A stretch of 64,000 nt of DNA, taken from contig NZ_CP053836.1 of the NCBI RefSeq assembly GCF_013201825.1, positions 2,790,001 to 2,854,000 on the forward strand, written 5' to 3'. Positions 1 through 8,370 of the stretch are shown one piece after another. Numbering within the stretch: the first letter of the stretch is position 1; every line of letters begins with the position of its first letter. The notes beneath the pieces are model-generated. The model had not been told where the DNA came from. It worked only from the letters and a program-made list of their open reading frames with translations, and made no database searches. The position numbers were made by a program, and so were the translations under genes. This stretch comes from Halarcobacter ebronensis (GTDB lineage Bacteria > Campylobacterota > Campylobacteria > Campylobacterales > Arcobacteraceae).

Positions 1-16
1 TGATTTGTTTTTAACA

Positions 17-664
17 TTAAATCCCCTTTTTCTCTTTTTTGAACTCAATAATTGTGTGTCTATTGAAAATATATGGCTTAAAAGAGTTTAGAATATCTAA
101 AACTAAAATCTCAGGTAAAAATCCCGTCTCTTCCAAAACTTTTGTGCTTAGTTCTCTTTCTAAAAGAGCAAGTTTTTTGCTTGTTCTTACATATTCACTT
201 ATAAGTTTTGTGGAGATATCATATTTTCTAAGCTCACTATAGGTTTTTAATACCTCTGTTTCTGTTTTGAAATATATCTTTTTGTCATCTAACAAATCTA
301 AACTAATAGCCTCTTTTAAAAGCTCCTGGTCTAAATCTTTTTTTAAAATTGGATTTTTTATCTCATTTGAGAGCATTTGGATTGATTGCAAAATAAGCTC
401 TGCTCTATCGTCAAAGTTAATTCTATAGTAATCAAAAAGCTCTTTTATATAATCTATTGAAAAATTTAGATTCTCTTTGAAATATTTTATTAGATTTAAA
501 ACTGTAATTGTGATATGAGGATAGTACTTCATATTTTTTGAAGTATTAACTGTATTTGGAAGCAAACCTTTTTTATCATAAAAAGAGATTGTATAATTGC
601 TAAGGTCAACCAGTTGTACAAGCTCACTCATCTTATAGTAATCTTTTCCATCAATAATTTTCAT
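17..664 (-). CDS. MerR-family transcriptional regulator
   Basis: This 215-residue protein begins with a MerR-like winged helix-turn-helix. Residues 10-75 read YKMSELVQLVDLSNYTISFY, then DKKGLLP, then a KYYPHITITVLNLIKYF segment, matching the family pattern of helix-turn-helix, 'YekkGLlp' wing and second helical pair. The rest is helical and charged and has no recognised effector domain or Cys cluster, so the ligand is unknown. It is longer than a minimal MerR protein (about 130 residues). Two 27-base inverted repeats sit directly upstream, suggesting autoregulation. The convergent or co-oriented PepSY gene lies upstream in the same direction. Family assignment is fairly sure; the target is not known. 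Confidence 0.75.
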   Translation of the reverse strand: MKIIDGKDYYKMSELVQLVDLSNYTISFYDKKGLLPNTVNTSKNMKYYPHITITVLNLIKYFKENLNFSIDYIKELFDYYRINFDDRAELILQSIQMLSNEIKNPILKKDLDQELLKEAISLDLLDDKKIYFKTETEVLKTYSELRKYDISTKLISEYVRTSKKLALLERELSTKVLEETGFLPEILVLDILNSFKPYIFNRHTIIEFKKEKKGI

Positions 665-674
665 CTTAACTCCT

Positions 675-701
675 AAAGTAGAGAGTTAAACTCTTTACTT
701 T
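675..701. promoter_or_regulatory. 27-bp dyad, candidate operator of the MerR-like regulator
   Basis: The half-sites AAAGTA-G-AGAGTT and AACTCT-T-TACTTT are arranged around a central A at 688. They are perfectly complementary except at one position. The dyad lies 11 bases upstream of the regulator's start codon. Confidence 0.5.
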
Positions 702-726
702 TGAGATTATAGATAATAATTATATA

Positions 727-753
727 AAAGTCAAGAGTGCAACTCTTTACTTT
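727..753. promoter_or_regulatory. Second 27-bp dyad of the same design
   Basis: The right half AACTCTTTACTTT is identical to that of the dyad at 675-701. The left half, AAAGTCAAGAGTG, differs from a perfect match at two positions. Its centre (740) is 52 bases from the first centre, about five helical turns, so two dimers could bind on the same face. Confidence 0.5.
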
Positions 754-764
754 TATTTTTTTAT

Positions 765-2171
765 TTATGAAAATATATTTTTAAGTACTTTTATTTTTGA
801 AAAAACTAAAATATCTAAAGCCAATACAACTATTAAAGTAATTCCAACAAGTGGAAAAAATAAAGAGACTAAAAGCATTATAAACATAGCATTTTTCCAA
901 TGGGGTAAATTTTTTGGCATAGGAGGAGCACTTAGTTTAAATCCAGCATTTGCTGGTCTTCTTTTCCACCACATTACAAGTCCAGTAATACTTAAGGCTA
1001 TTACAGATAAACAAATCAAAGTATTTATTATAAGATTCCAAATTGTTACAAGCCCCATATGAATAGGAATAGATACAGCCATAACTTTACCGGCAAGGGA
1101 ATAATCATCAAATGTTACTTTTGCCAAAATTTTTCCTGTATATCTATCTATATGAACTGTTTTATCAACAAATGGATTTTTGGAATCACTATTCATAGTA
1201 TCTTGGTTTATAGTCCATACACCAGTTTCTCCTTTAGGAAAGGATACTCTATATCTTTCTTTAAAACCAATCTCATTTGCTAGGTTTACTATTGAATCTA
1301 TATTAATTTTTTCATTATCTAAAGTACCTTTTAGTCCCATTTTTGAGCCTGACATTGGTAAATTAGTATGTTCTATTGCCCAAGGCATACCTTCACTAGG
1401 ACCATAATTTAAAGAAGCATGAGTCTTATCTGATAATGGAATCTTATCCCATTTTTGAGCAGGAAAAGTACTCCAAGCTTGAACTATTTTTGCTCCCCAT
1501 ACACCTGTCCATGACATCCCAGAAAGTAAAAAAAGAAAAAAGAAAATTGAAACATATACACCTAATGTAACGTGAAAATTCTTAAAAAATTCTCTACCTT
1601 TCAAAGAAAAATCAAAAGCTAAAACCTTTGAAATTTTCCTATCTCTTGGCCACCATAGATATAAACCAGTAATAATTAAAATAATACCAAACCCTGCACT
1701 TATCTCTAAAATTCTATCCCCAGTTTTTCCTATCAATAAATCACTATGGATATTATCAGCTAAATCATACCAACCTTGTCTTCTTTCCCAATCTTTTATA
1801 ATTTTGCCAGAATATGGGTTTACCGCAATCATTTTTTGAGTACCATTTTCTAACTTTAATCTAAAAACATTAACTCTATTTTCACTTGGAGCTTTTATTA
1901 ACTCCACAACATTTGAACCAACAATTGAAGATCTTGCAATCTGTGATTGTTTTTCTAAACTTATCATTGTATTATTTTCAGGAACACGAATAATAATATT
2001 TTCCCCATCTCTTCCATCAAAAAATCCAATATACATCATCATAATACCTGTAACTGCTAATATTAGCATAAATGGTACTACAAAAACTCCAGCATAAAAA
2101 TGCCATCTCCAAACCGCTTTATAGAAAACATTAGTTTTGTTTTCTACTTTATTTTTTTCTTTTGATTTCAT
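765..2171 (-). CDS. PepSY-associated transmembrane protein (PiuB-like)
   Basis: A 468-residue inner-membrane protein with the PepSY_TM arrangement. The first membrane helix follows the AVWRWHFYAGVFVVPFML segment (about residue 18). A periplasmic PepSY-like region follows (about 60-150, containing MIAVNPYSGKII). A second helix (about 155-175) ends in LYLWWPR, a third lies near 200-220, and a helical pair near 385-465 contains GLVMWWKRR. The conserved His in HSDLLIG and the WW-P/K-R motifs are typical. Members are found beside iron or siderophore uptake genes and some act as ferric-siderophore reductases, but no TonB receptor is visible here. The ATG start has AGGGAT upstream. Substrate unknown. 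Confidence 0.8.
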   Translation of the reverse strand: MKSKEKNKVENKTNVFYKAVWRWHFYAGVFVVPFMLILAVTGIMMMYIGFFDGRDGENIIIRVPENNTMISLEKQSQIARSSIVGSNVVELIKAPSENRVNVFRLKLENGTQKMIAVNPYSGKIIKDWERRQGWYDLADNIHSDLLIGKTGDRILEISAGFGIILIITGLYLWWPRDRKISKVLAFDFSLKGREFFKNFHVTLGVYVSIFFFLFLLSGMSWTGVWGAKIVQAWSTFPAQKWDKIPLSDKTHASLNYGPSEGMPWAIEHTNLPMSGSKMGLKGTLDNEKINIDSIVNLANEIGFKERYRVSFPKGETGVWTINQDTMNSDSKNPFVDKTVHIDRYTGKILAKVTFDDYSLAGKVMAVSIPIHMGLVTIWNLIINTLICLSVIALSITGLVMWWKRRPANAGFKLSAPPMPKNLPHWKNAMFIMLLVSLFFPLVGITLIVVLALDILVFSKIKVLKNIFS

Positions 2172-2220
2172 GCGTATCCCTACTAAAAAATAACTTGGGA
2201 TTTTATATAAGAAGTGTTAA

Positions 2221-3106
2221 TTATCTATTAAACAGTGCTTTCTTTATTGAATTAAATGAAAAAATAAATAATGAAATCCAGATTAAAATAAAAGTAATAA
2301 ATTTATCACTATTAAAATCTTCATTATAAACAAAAACTGCCAAAAGAAATGAAGCTGTTGGAGCTATATATTGAAAAAAGCCTAAAGTTGCAAGCCTTAT
2401 TCTAATAGCTGCACTATTAAATAAAAGTAGCGGCACAGCTGTAATAAACCCTGCTAAAAAAAGCATAAAAGAGATATATGCTGAACTATTTTGTACAAAT
2501 GCCATATTCCCATTTAGATACAAGTAGCCAAGATATCCAACTGCAAAAGGGAACAATAATAAGACTTCCACAAAAAGTCCAACCTCCGAACCAACGTTTA
2601 TCTTTTTTCTAAGCAGAGCATAAAGTCCAAAAGATATTGCAAGAGAGAGAAATATATGGAATATGCCCTAAAGTTATTAGTTGATAAGATACTGCACAAA
2701 AAGCAATAAAAATAGCTATATATTGATTTTTTGTCATTCTTTCACTAAAAAAAACAAAACCTAAAAATACATTTACCAAAGGATTAATATAGTATCCAAG
2801 TGAGGTCTCTAGTATTTTGTTATTTGCAATAGCCCAAATAAATATAAGCCAATTTAGAGAAACAAAAAAAGTTGAAGCAAACAGATATTTAAGTTTTCGC
2901 TTATCTTTCATTGTTCCTAAAAAAAGTTTTATCTCTTTATTATAAATTAAAAGAGGTAAAAGTGTAAAAACTGAAAACACAACTCTATAAAGCAGTATTT
3001 CAAAAGAGTTTACTGAAGCAACTTCTTTAAAATAAATAGGAGACAAACCTCCCCATATGAGAAATGCAAAGGTTGCATAAATATGCCCTAATCGTTCTTG
3101 ATTCAA
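2221..3106 (-). pseudogene. rarD: Frameshifted RarD (EamA/DMT-family permease)
   Basis: Two adjoining frames give one RarD-like protein. The first 165 residues (MNQERLGHIYATFAFLIWGG onward, with helices) run from 3106 into a premature stop at 2609. The second part continues with the expected LAISFGLYALLRKK segment in another frame to 2221. The break maps to an (AG)4 tract at 2642-2649. Restoring one AG unit would read through as IPYISLSLAISFGLYALLRKK-like sequence and give 295 residues, matching the usual RarD length of about 296. RarD is a ten-helix inner-membrane transporter of the drug/metabolite superfamily with poorly known substrates. Either an inactive gene, a reversible slippage mutant or a sequencing error. 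Confidence 0.8.
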
Positions 3107-3242
3107 AATATATCCTTGATAAAGATGTTATTTTATCCAAATTCCCCTTTTTATTATAGTAGAAAATTGCGATATTACCTTGCAAGTAATTTATATATAA
3201 TTTTATTATGATAGAATTATTTTCTATCTTAAAAGGACATTT

Positions 3243-4580
3243 ATGAAGTTAATAATAAAAATATCAATAATACTTATTGTATTAATCCTTGGTAGCATAA
3301 TTATTGTACCAAATATCTATAATGTAAAATTTAATGACTATATAGAAAAAACACAAAAAAGTTTTGAAGAAAAAGGTATGGAGCTTAAAATCAAAACTTT
3401 AAATGATGACTATTTTAATATTAAAAGAGAGTACATTCTACAAATCAAAGACTCTTCATATCTATTTTTAAAATTAAAAGGTTTAGTTGAAAAACAAGAG
3501 GTAGAGAAGTTAGTAAATAATACAGAATTGCTAATTGAAATCTCACTACCAAAGTATCCTACAGAAAAAGATGATGCTATTTCAATCTCTTTTAAGAACT
3601 TGTCTTCTTATCTTGAACAAGCTTTATTAAAGGAGAAGATAGGACAAGACCTATTATCTTTTATAAAAAATAGAGATTTAGAATTAGTTTTATCAGTTAA
3701 CAATTTTGAGATAAAAAAAGCAAGATTAAAAGATATTGATTTAAGACTACTTAATAAAAATATCTCTATTAGTGAAACTATTAAAAATTTTGTAATTTAT
3801 ATTGAAGATTTTAATAAATATGATATAAATATCGAAAAGATATCTTCATCAATTCTTATTGATAAACAATCATTTGATTTGGATATTGACTCTTCAAATT
3901 ATAAATTAAACAGAGAAAAAGAGCTTAAAGTATCTGAAGAGTTAAATATAAAACATATCAGAACTTTATTTAAAGAGAGAAATGAAAAAGTTCAATTGAA
4001 AATTGAAAATTTGAAGAGTAATTCTACAATAGATACAAAAAATGGTTTTTTAACTCCACATTCTAATATGCAAATTGCAGATATAAATATGGATATATTA
4101 AATAGTAATATTAAACTCAAAAATTTTAATCTAGTAGGTTCAATTGAAGGTATGAAAGAAGTTGCTTTTCATGAACTTCTTGATTCAATAAAAACAAATG
4201 ACGAAGAGAAGATATATACTAGTGTTAATAAAATCATAAATGATGGTTTGATATACAAACTAGACAAACTTGATATAAGTAATATTAAACTTACAACTAT
4301 AAATGATTTTTTTGAGTTAAACAAAATAAATAGCAAATTAAAAGTAGAAATAAAACCAAATATTTTTAATCTAACAACTGAAAATTTTGGAGAATTAATC
4401 AATTCTATCTCTGCAAACTATTTTTTAAAATTACCAAAAAATGATATTATGCAGATAAATAATAAACTTAAAATACCAGCAGCCCTATCTCAATATATCA
4501 ACTTTGATAAAGACCAAGCTTCTATTGATTTGAAGTATGATTCAAATAGTTTATATATAAACGATAAAAGAATCCAATAG
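3243..4580 (+). CDS. Unknown protein with one N-terminal membrane anchor
   Basis: This 445-residue protein starts with a hydrophobic helix at about residues 4-25 and two N-terminal lysines, so it is probably anchored in the inner membrane with the rest in the periplasm. The rest is charged and rich in Lys, Ile, Asn and Asp, with alternating short beta-like stretches and no cysteines or catalytic motif that I recognise. The overall look recalls DUF945 (YdgA-like) or AsmA-type periplasmic proteins, but I cannot confirm this. The ATG start is preceded by AAAAGGA. It is transcribed divergently from the broken rarD and ends in a hairpin shared with the convergent ars operon. Function not known. 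Confidence 0.6.
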   Translation: MKLIIKISIILIVLILGSIIIVPNIYNVKFNDYIEKTQKSFEEKGMELKIKTLNDDYFNIKREYILQIKDSSYLFLKLKGLVEKQEVEKLVNNTELLIEISLPKYPTEKDDAISISFKNLSSYLEQALLKEKIGQDLLSFIKNRDLELVLSVNNFEIKKARLKDIDLRLLNKNISISETIKNFVIYIEDFNKYDINIEKISSSILIDKQSFDLDIDSSNYKLNREKELKVSEELNIKHIRTLFKERNEKVQLKIENLKSNSTIDTKNGFLTPHSNMQIADINMDILNSNIKLKNFNLVGSIEGMKEVAFHELLDSIKTNDEEKIYTSVNKIINDGLIYKLDKLDISNIKLTTINDFFELNKINSKLKVEIKPNIFNLTTENFGELINSISANYFLKLPKNDIMQINNKLKIPAALSQYINFDKDQASIDLKYDSNSLYINDKRIQ

Positions 4581-4581
4581 T

Positions 4582-4601
4582 CTCTAAGAAATTTCTTAGA
4601 G
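4582..4601. terminator. Hairpin between convergent genes
   Basis: A perfect 20-base palindrome, CTCTAAGAAA/TTTCTTAGAG, fills the gap between the stop codon of the plus-strand gene (4580) and that of the minus-strand thioredoxin-like gene (4602). The flanking T tracts are short in both directions, so termination is probable rather than certain. Confidence 0.6.
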
Positions 4602-4832
4602 CTATTTTAGAAGTTCCTCAATCTCTTCAACATTAAGAAGTTTTCCTGTTGATTTAACCTCTCCATTTATTACAAGAGCTGGAGTACTCATAACTCCATA
4701 ATTCATAATTTTTACCATATCATCCACTTTTTCTATTTGTGCAAAAATTCCTTTTTTTGCAACTGCTACTTTTACATTATTTGTTAAAGCTTCACATTTT
4801 GAACAGCCTGTTCCTAAAATCTCAATTTTCAT
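4602..4832 (-). CDS. Thioredoxin-like redox protein (TM0996/MTH895 type)
   Basis: A 76-residue single-domain thioredoxin-fold protein. Residues 1-14 carry MKIEILGTGCSKCEAL, with the redox-active Cys-Ser-Lys-Cys motif. The cis-Pro region is VMSTPALVINGEV and the C-terminal helix is LNVEEIEELLK. This family of 'redox-active disulfide protein 2' often sits next to DUF318/ArsP permeases, as here: the permease gene ends 13 bases upstream in the same direction. It is probably the last gene of the arsenic operon. It could supply electrons to the permease cysteines or to ArsC; this is inferred from position only. Confidence 0.8.
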   Translation of the reverse strand: MKIEILGTGCSKCEALTNNVKVAVAKKGIFAQIEKVDDMVKIMNYGVMSTPALVINGEVKSTGKLLNVEEIEELLK

Positions 4833-4845
4833 CTTTCTCTCCTAT

Positions 4846-5805
4846 TTATAAAATCGTATTAAAAATATATCCAATGGCAATAATTCCACATCCAACTATT
4901 ATAAAAAATGTTGCAATAAGTTTTGTATGAAGTAATCTTTTTAAAATCATTGCTTCTGGAAGACTCAATGCAGTAACTGCCATCATAAAAGAAAGTGCAC
5001 TTCCTAGAAGCATACCTTTAGAAGTTAAAACCTCAACAAGGGGCATTACACCTGCTGCACTTGAGTACATTGGAATTCCTAAAATAACAGCTAAAGGTAC
5101 TGTGTACCAAGCATCTCCACCTGTATAACGAGCAATAAAATCTGTTGGAATATATCCATGAATAAACGCTCCTACAGCAACTCCTAACAACACATAGATA
5201 TAAATTTTTCTAAAAATATCCATAGTGTAATCCCAAGCCTCTTTTACTCTTGTTTTACTATCTAACTTTATAGTTGGATTATCACAACACCCTTGCATTG
5301 GTTTTACCTCAAGAAGAATATATTTTTCCATATTCATCCTTCCTATAATAAAACCTCCAACAATAGCTACAAGAAGTCCAAAACCTATATAAATAGCTGT
5401 AATTTTCCAACCAAAAAGTCCAAAAAGCATTGCTATTGCTATCTCATTATTAAGTGGAGCTGAGATTAAAAAAGAGAAAGTAACTCCCAAAGGAATTCTT
5501 GCTTGTAAAAATCCCAGAAAAAGAGGAATTGCACTGCAAGTACAAAAAGGAGTTATTATCCCAAATATTGCAGCTAATATATTTCCTGTAAACTCTGATT
5601 TTCCTTGTAAATAGGCTCTTACTTTTTCAACATTAAACCAAGTTCTTAAATATGAGACTATAAAAATAATCAATACAAGAAGAATCAAAATTTTAACAGT
5701 ATCATAAATAAAGAAGTGCAAAGCTTGAGTTAAATGACTACTCTTATCCATATTAAATAGAGTATAGATTAAATAGTCTACAAATTTTTCCCAATAATAA
5801 AACAT
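4846..5805 (-). CDS. Permease of the ArsP/YraQ (DUF318) family
   Basis: A 319-residue integral membrane protein with about eight helices. It contains the family signature ITPFCTCSAIPLFLGFL near residues 80-97 and a second half with IPMYSSAAGVMPLVEVL near 240-255, consistent with the two-fold repeat of the family. A cytoplasmic loop near residues 165-190 carries adjacent cysteines (GCCDN). ArsP exports trivalent organoarsenicals in Campylobacter jejuni; related YraQ proteins have unknown substrates. Position between arsC and the thioredoxin-like gene supports a role in arsenic efflux. Substrate specificity is inferred. Confidence 0.75.
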   Translation of the reverse strand: MFYYWEKFVDYLIYTLFNMDKSSHLTQALHFFIYDTVKILILLVLIIFIVSYLRTWFNVEKVRAYLQGKSEFTGNILAAIFGIITPFCTCSAIPLFLGFLQARIPLGVTFSFLISAPLNNEIAIAMLFGLFGWKITAIYIGFGLLVAIVGGFIIGRMNMEKYILLEVKPMQGCCDNPTIKLDSKTRVKEAWDYTMDIFRKIYIYVLLGVAVGAFIHGYIPTDFIARYTGGDAWYTVPLAVILGIPMYSSAAGVMPLVEVLTSKGMLLGSALSFMMAVTALSLPEAMILKRLLHTKLIATFFIIVGCGIIAIGYIFNTIL

Positions 5806-5854
5806 CTTAAACTCCTAACTGCTCTTTTACTTTTCACAGAAAGTTTTTATCATA

Positions 5855-6256
5855 TTATGATAAAACCGCATCTACTACTTTTGGAAGTAAAATTGATTCA
5901 ATCTCTTCATAGATTTTCTCAAAAGCTTCAAAACCTTTTCCATCTGGATCTTCAAAACCAATATGTATTTTTTTAACTGGTTTAGGAAACATTGGACATG
6001 TTTCATTTGCATGATCACATACTGTTACAACCAAATCATACTCGTTGTTAATAACTGTATCTAAAGTTTTACTATGATATTCCTCTTTCCAAATACCTTT
6101 TTGCTCTAAAAGTTTTTTTGCATTTTCATTTACTCTTCCACTAGCTTTTACTCCTGAAGAATCAGCACAAATGCCTTCACATTTTGCATTTATAAGTGCT
6201 TCAGCTATTATGCTTCTACAAGAGTTTCCTGTACATAAAATCAATACTTTTTTCAT
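5855..6256 (-). CDS. arsC: Arsenate reductase, thioredoxin-coupled (LMW-PTPase fold)
   Basis: A 133-residue cytoplasmic enzyme that reduces arsenate to arsenite. The N-terminal P-loop is CTGNSCRS (residues 8-15), with the Cys-X5-Arg of low-molecular-weight phosphatases. The later VCDHANETCP segment supplies the two cysteines of the Staphylococcus-type relay in which a disulfide is finally reduced by thioredoxin. FEDPDGKG carries the usual Asp-Pro general acid. Length is standard for the family. It lies 13 bases downstream of arsB in the same direction, so its arsenite product would be exported by the neighbouring pump. Confidence 0.93.
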   Translation of the reverse strand: MKKVLILCTGNSCRSIIAEALINAKCEGICADSSGVKASGRVNENAKKLLEQKGIWKEEYHSKTLDTVINNEYDLVVTVCDHANETCPMFPKPVKKIHIGFEDPDGKGFEAFEKIYEEIESILLPKVVDAVLS

Positions 6257-6269
6257 AATAAATTCCTTT

Positions 6270-7523
6270 TTAAATTAATGTTAATAAAACTACAAATAGA
6301 ACTGGTGGAGTTACCATAAGTCCAAATTTACTATATTGCCAAAATCCGATATGAACCCCTTTTTTACCTAAAACATACAACCAAAGAAGTGTTGCTAAAC
6401 TTCCAAAGGGAGTCATTTTTGGTCCCAAATTACATCCAATTATATTTGCATAAGCTAATGCCTCATTTGGAATATCTTTTAAAGCTATATCCATAACCAT
6501 AACTGTTGGCATATTGTTCATAATTGCACTTAAAATTGCAGAGATAAAGCCTGTTCCAATTATTGCAACTGCATCACCTTTTTGAGCTAAAATATTTAAA
6601 ATATATGTCAATTCATCAGTTAAACCTGCATTTTTTAAACCATAAACAACAATATAAAGTCCAATACTAAACCAAACCACTTGCCAAGGTGCATTTTTTA
6701 TTGTAAGCCAAGCTTTTGCACTCTTCATATAACTTGCAATTGCCAAAAAGATCAATGCACCACTTAGTGCAAACAAAGAGATTGGAAGATCATAACTATC
6801 ACCTATAAAATATCCTGCAATTAATAAAGTAAGAAAAATCCATGAAAATTTAAAAAGTGTTTTGTTTTTAAGTACTTCATCTGCATTTTTAAGTAGCGTT
6901 ATATCAACTTTTGCTGGAATATCTTTTCTTAAAAAAAGCCATAATACAGCTATAGATACCACTGTACTTACAATATATGGGATAATCATATTTGAAAGAT
7001 ATTGAGCAAATCCTATATTAAAAAAGTTTGCAGTAACAATGTTTGTTAAATTTGAAAATACAAAAGGTAAAGATGCACTATCACTTATAAAACCTCCTGC
7101 AAGCAAAAAGGCCAAAATAGTCTTTGCATTTAGTTTCAGTATCTTCATTTTTGCAAGTAAAATTGGTGTTAAAATCAGTGCCGCACCATCATTTGCAAAG
7201 AGTGCAGAAACAAAAGAACCAAGAAGCAGTGAATATACGAACATCAAATGACCATCACCCTTTGATAGTTTTGCCATCTTTATTGCGCACCACTCAAAAA
7301 ATCCAATCTCATCTAAAACCATAGATAAAATTATAATTCCTATAAAAGCCAAAGTTGCATCCCAAACAATATTTGTAACAGCTAAAACATCATTTAAACT
7401 AACAACTCCAAAAAGCAAAGCTACAATGGCACCAATTACTGCTGTTGTCCCTATTTGCAAATTTTTTGGTTGCCAAATAACAAATATAAGTGTAATAATA
7501 AAAATCGAACTTGCTAAAAGCAT
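6270..7523 (-). CDS. arsB: Arsenite efflux pump
   Basis: A 417-residue inner-membrane protein of the ArsB/NhaD ion-transporter superfamily with about eleven to twelve helices. Segments recognisable for ArsB include VLDEIGFFEW near residue 70, LFANDGAALILTPI near 115 and MNNMPTVMVMDIAL near 335; the last two are the conserved hairpin regions. No arsA ATPase is present in the window, so it should act as a proton-driven antiporter. Its start is preceded by AAGGAA. An ArsR-type operator (7544-7562) lies just upstream, giving it a local control site separate from that of arsR. Confidence 0.92.
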   Translation of the reverse strand: MLLASSIFIITLIFVIWQPKNLQIGTTAVIGAIVALLFGVVSLNDVLAVTNIVWDATLAFIGIIILSMVLDEIGFFEWCAIKMAKLSKGDGHLMFVYSLLLGSFVSALFANDGAALILTPILLAKMKILKLNAKTILAFLLAGGFISDSASLPFVFSNLTNIVTANFFNIGFAQYLSNMIIPYIVSTVVSIAVLWLFLRKDIPAKVDITLLKNADEVLKNKTLFKFSWIFLTLLIAGYFIGDSYDLPISLFALSGALIFLAIASYMKSAKAWLTIKNAPWQVVWFSIGLYIVVYGLKNAGLTDELTYILNILAQKGDAVAIIGTGFISAILSAIMNNMPTVMVMDIALKDIPNEALAYANIIGCNLGPKMTPFGSLATLLWLYVLGKKGVHIGFWQYSKFGLMVTPPVLFVVLLTLI

Positions 7524-7543
7524 TTTATTCCTTATTTCAATAC

Positions 7544-7562
7544 ATCAAGATATATTGATATA
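7544..7562. promoter_or_regulatory. ArsR-type operator upstream of arsB
   Basis: ATCAA-GATATA-TTGAT (7544-7559) and the following ATA are identical to the sequence upstream of arsR at 8297-8315. It lies 21 bases from the arsB start codon. The identity of a 19-base stretch at two promoters of one operon makes it a strong candidate for the ArsR binding site. Confidence 0.65.
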
Positions 7563-7589
7563 TTTTACAAAAAAAGAGTTTCAAAAGAG

Positions 7590-7943
7590 TTACTCTTCCA
7601 ACATCTCTTCAACTTCTGGTTTTAACACATAAATATAGGTCTCAACCTCCAACTCATCATATCTTTCAACTGTAACAGGAGTTCTTACAAACTCTAAACC
7701 TTCAAACTCATCTAAATAATCCCAATGGTTTATTAAATTTGCTGAATAGAAAAGATAGCCATGAACCGTATCAACTGGTTTATCAAGTCTTATTCCAGGA
7801 TAACCCATACTTGCACTCCATCCTGCATCAACAAGCCTTCCTTTTACTGTAGCTGGTACAAATTTACCTACAATATTTTCCAAAACATGTCCATTTGGTC
7901 TATTTGGCATTAGTGTTCCATAAACAAATAGTGTCTCTATCAT
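7590..7943 (-). CDS. Gamma-glutamylcyclotransferase-like (AIG2) family protein
   Basis: A 117-residue protein with the AIG2/GGCT fold. The N-terminal VYGTLMPNRPN gives the YGTL substrate-binding loop, and LDEFEGLEF supplies the conserved Glu expected to be the catalytic base. The family releases 5-oxoproline from gamma-glutamyl amines or peptides such as glutathione breakdown products, but many members are uncharacterised. Its start overlaps the stop of arsR by four bases (ATGA), so translation is probably coupled and the gene belongs to the arsenic operon. A link to thiol metabolism under arsenic stress is an inference. Confidence 0.75.
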   Translation of the reverse strand: MIETLFVYGTLMPNRPNGHVLENIVGKFVPATVKGRLVDAGWSASMGYPGIRLDKPVDTVHGYLFYSANLINHWDYLDEFEGLEFVRTPVTVERYDELEVETYIYVLKPEVEEMLEE

Positions 7944-8251
7944 TTTTTTTCACATATTTTATTTAATTTTGGTAAATCTATATCCAAGGTCATAATCTCT
8001 TTTATGGCACTTTGTCTAAACTCATCAAGGGGTGTTCTAATAGAGTAATAAGCCCATCTTCCAACCCTATCAACTCTTAAAAATCCACCCTCTTTTAATA
8101 TTTTTAGGTGCCTTGAAAGACGTGATTGAATCATATCAAAAGAGTTTTCCAAATCACAAACACAACATTTGCCATGAGTATTAATAAATTTAAGAAGTTT
8201 TACTCTGGTCTCATCATTTAAAGCTGATGCAGATTTTAAAAAAATATCCAT
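7940..8251 (-). CDS. arsR: ArsR-family metalloregulator
   Basis: A 103-residue winged-helix repressor. It begins ALNDETRVKLLKF and carries KCCVCDLENSF at about residues 28-38, the ELCVCDL-type arsenite-binding motif with three cysteines in the alpha-3 region. The recognition helix is QSRLSRHLKILKEGG and the beta wing is LRVDRVGRWAYY. Arsenite binding should release it from DNA. It is the first gene of the operon, and its -35 box overlaps a strong dyad, as expected for autoregulation. The AGGGG-type ribosome site precedes the ATG. Confidence 0.93.
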   Translation of the reverse strand: MDIFLKSASALNDETRVKLLKFINTHGKCCVCDLENSFDMIQSRLSRHLKILKEGGFLRVDRVGRWAYYSIRTPLDEFRQSAIKEIMTLDIDLPKLNKICEKK

Positions 8252-8272
8252 TATTCCCCTTTTGAATTTTTA

Positions 8273-8315
8273 ATTATAACATAATAAATCTAATATATCA
8301 AGATATATTGATATA
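8273..8315 (-). promoter_or_regulatory. arsR promoter with overlapping operator
   Basis: On the minus strand a -35 box TTGATA (8296-8301) and a -10 box TATAAT (8273-8278) are separated by exactly 17 bases. The dyad TATATCAA-GATATA-TTGATATA (8294-8315) covers the -35 box. The core of this dyad recurs upstream of arsB. Repressor binding would therefore block RNA polymerase. The divergent gene at 8371 may share this operator. Confidence 0.7.
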
Positions 8316-8370
8316 TATTGTAATCATAAATTTATCAATTTGTATTATAATTATAGTAAAAGGGAAAATA

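Noticed and set aside
2221..2571. Separate 116-residue membrane protein.
   Set aside because: It is the C-terminal part of the frameshifted rarD; no ribosome site precedes its ATG.
8308..8370. Longer N-terminus for the flavin-oxidase-family protein.
   Set aside because: It would start inside the ArsR operator; the ATG at 8371 has a clear ribosome site and fits the family.
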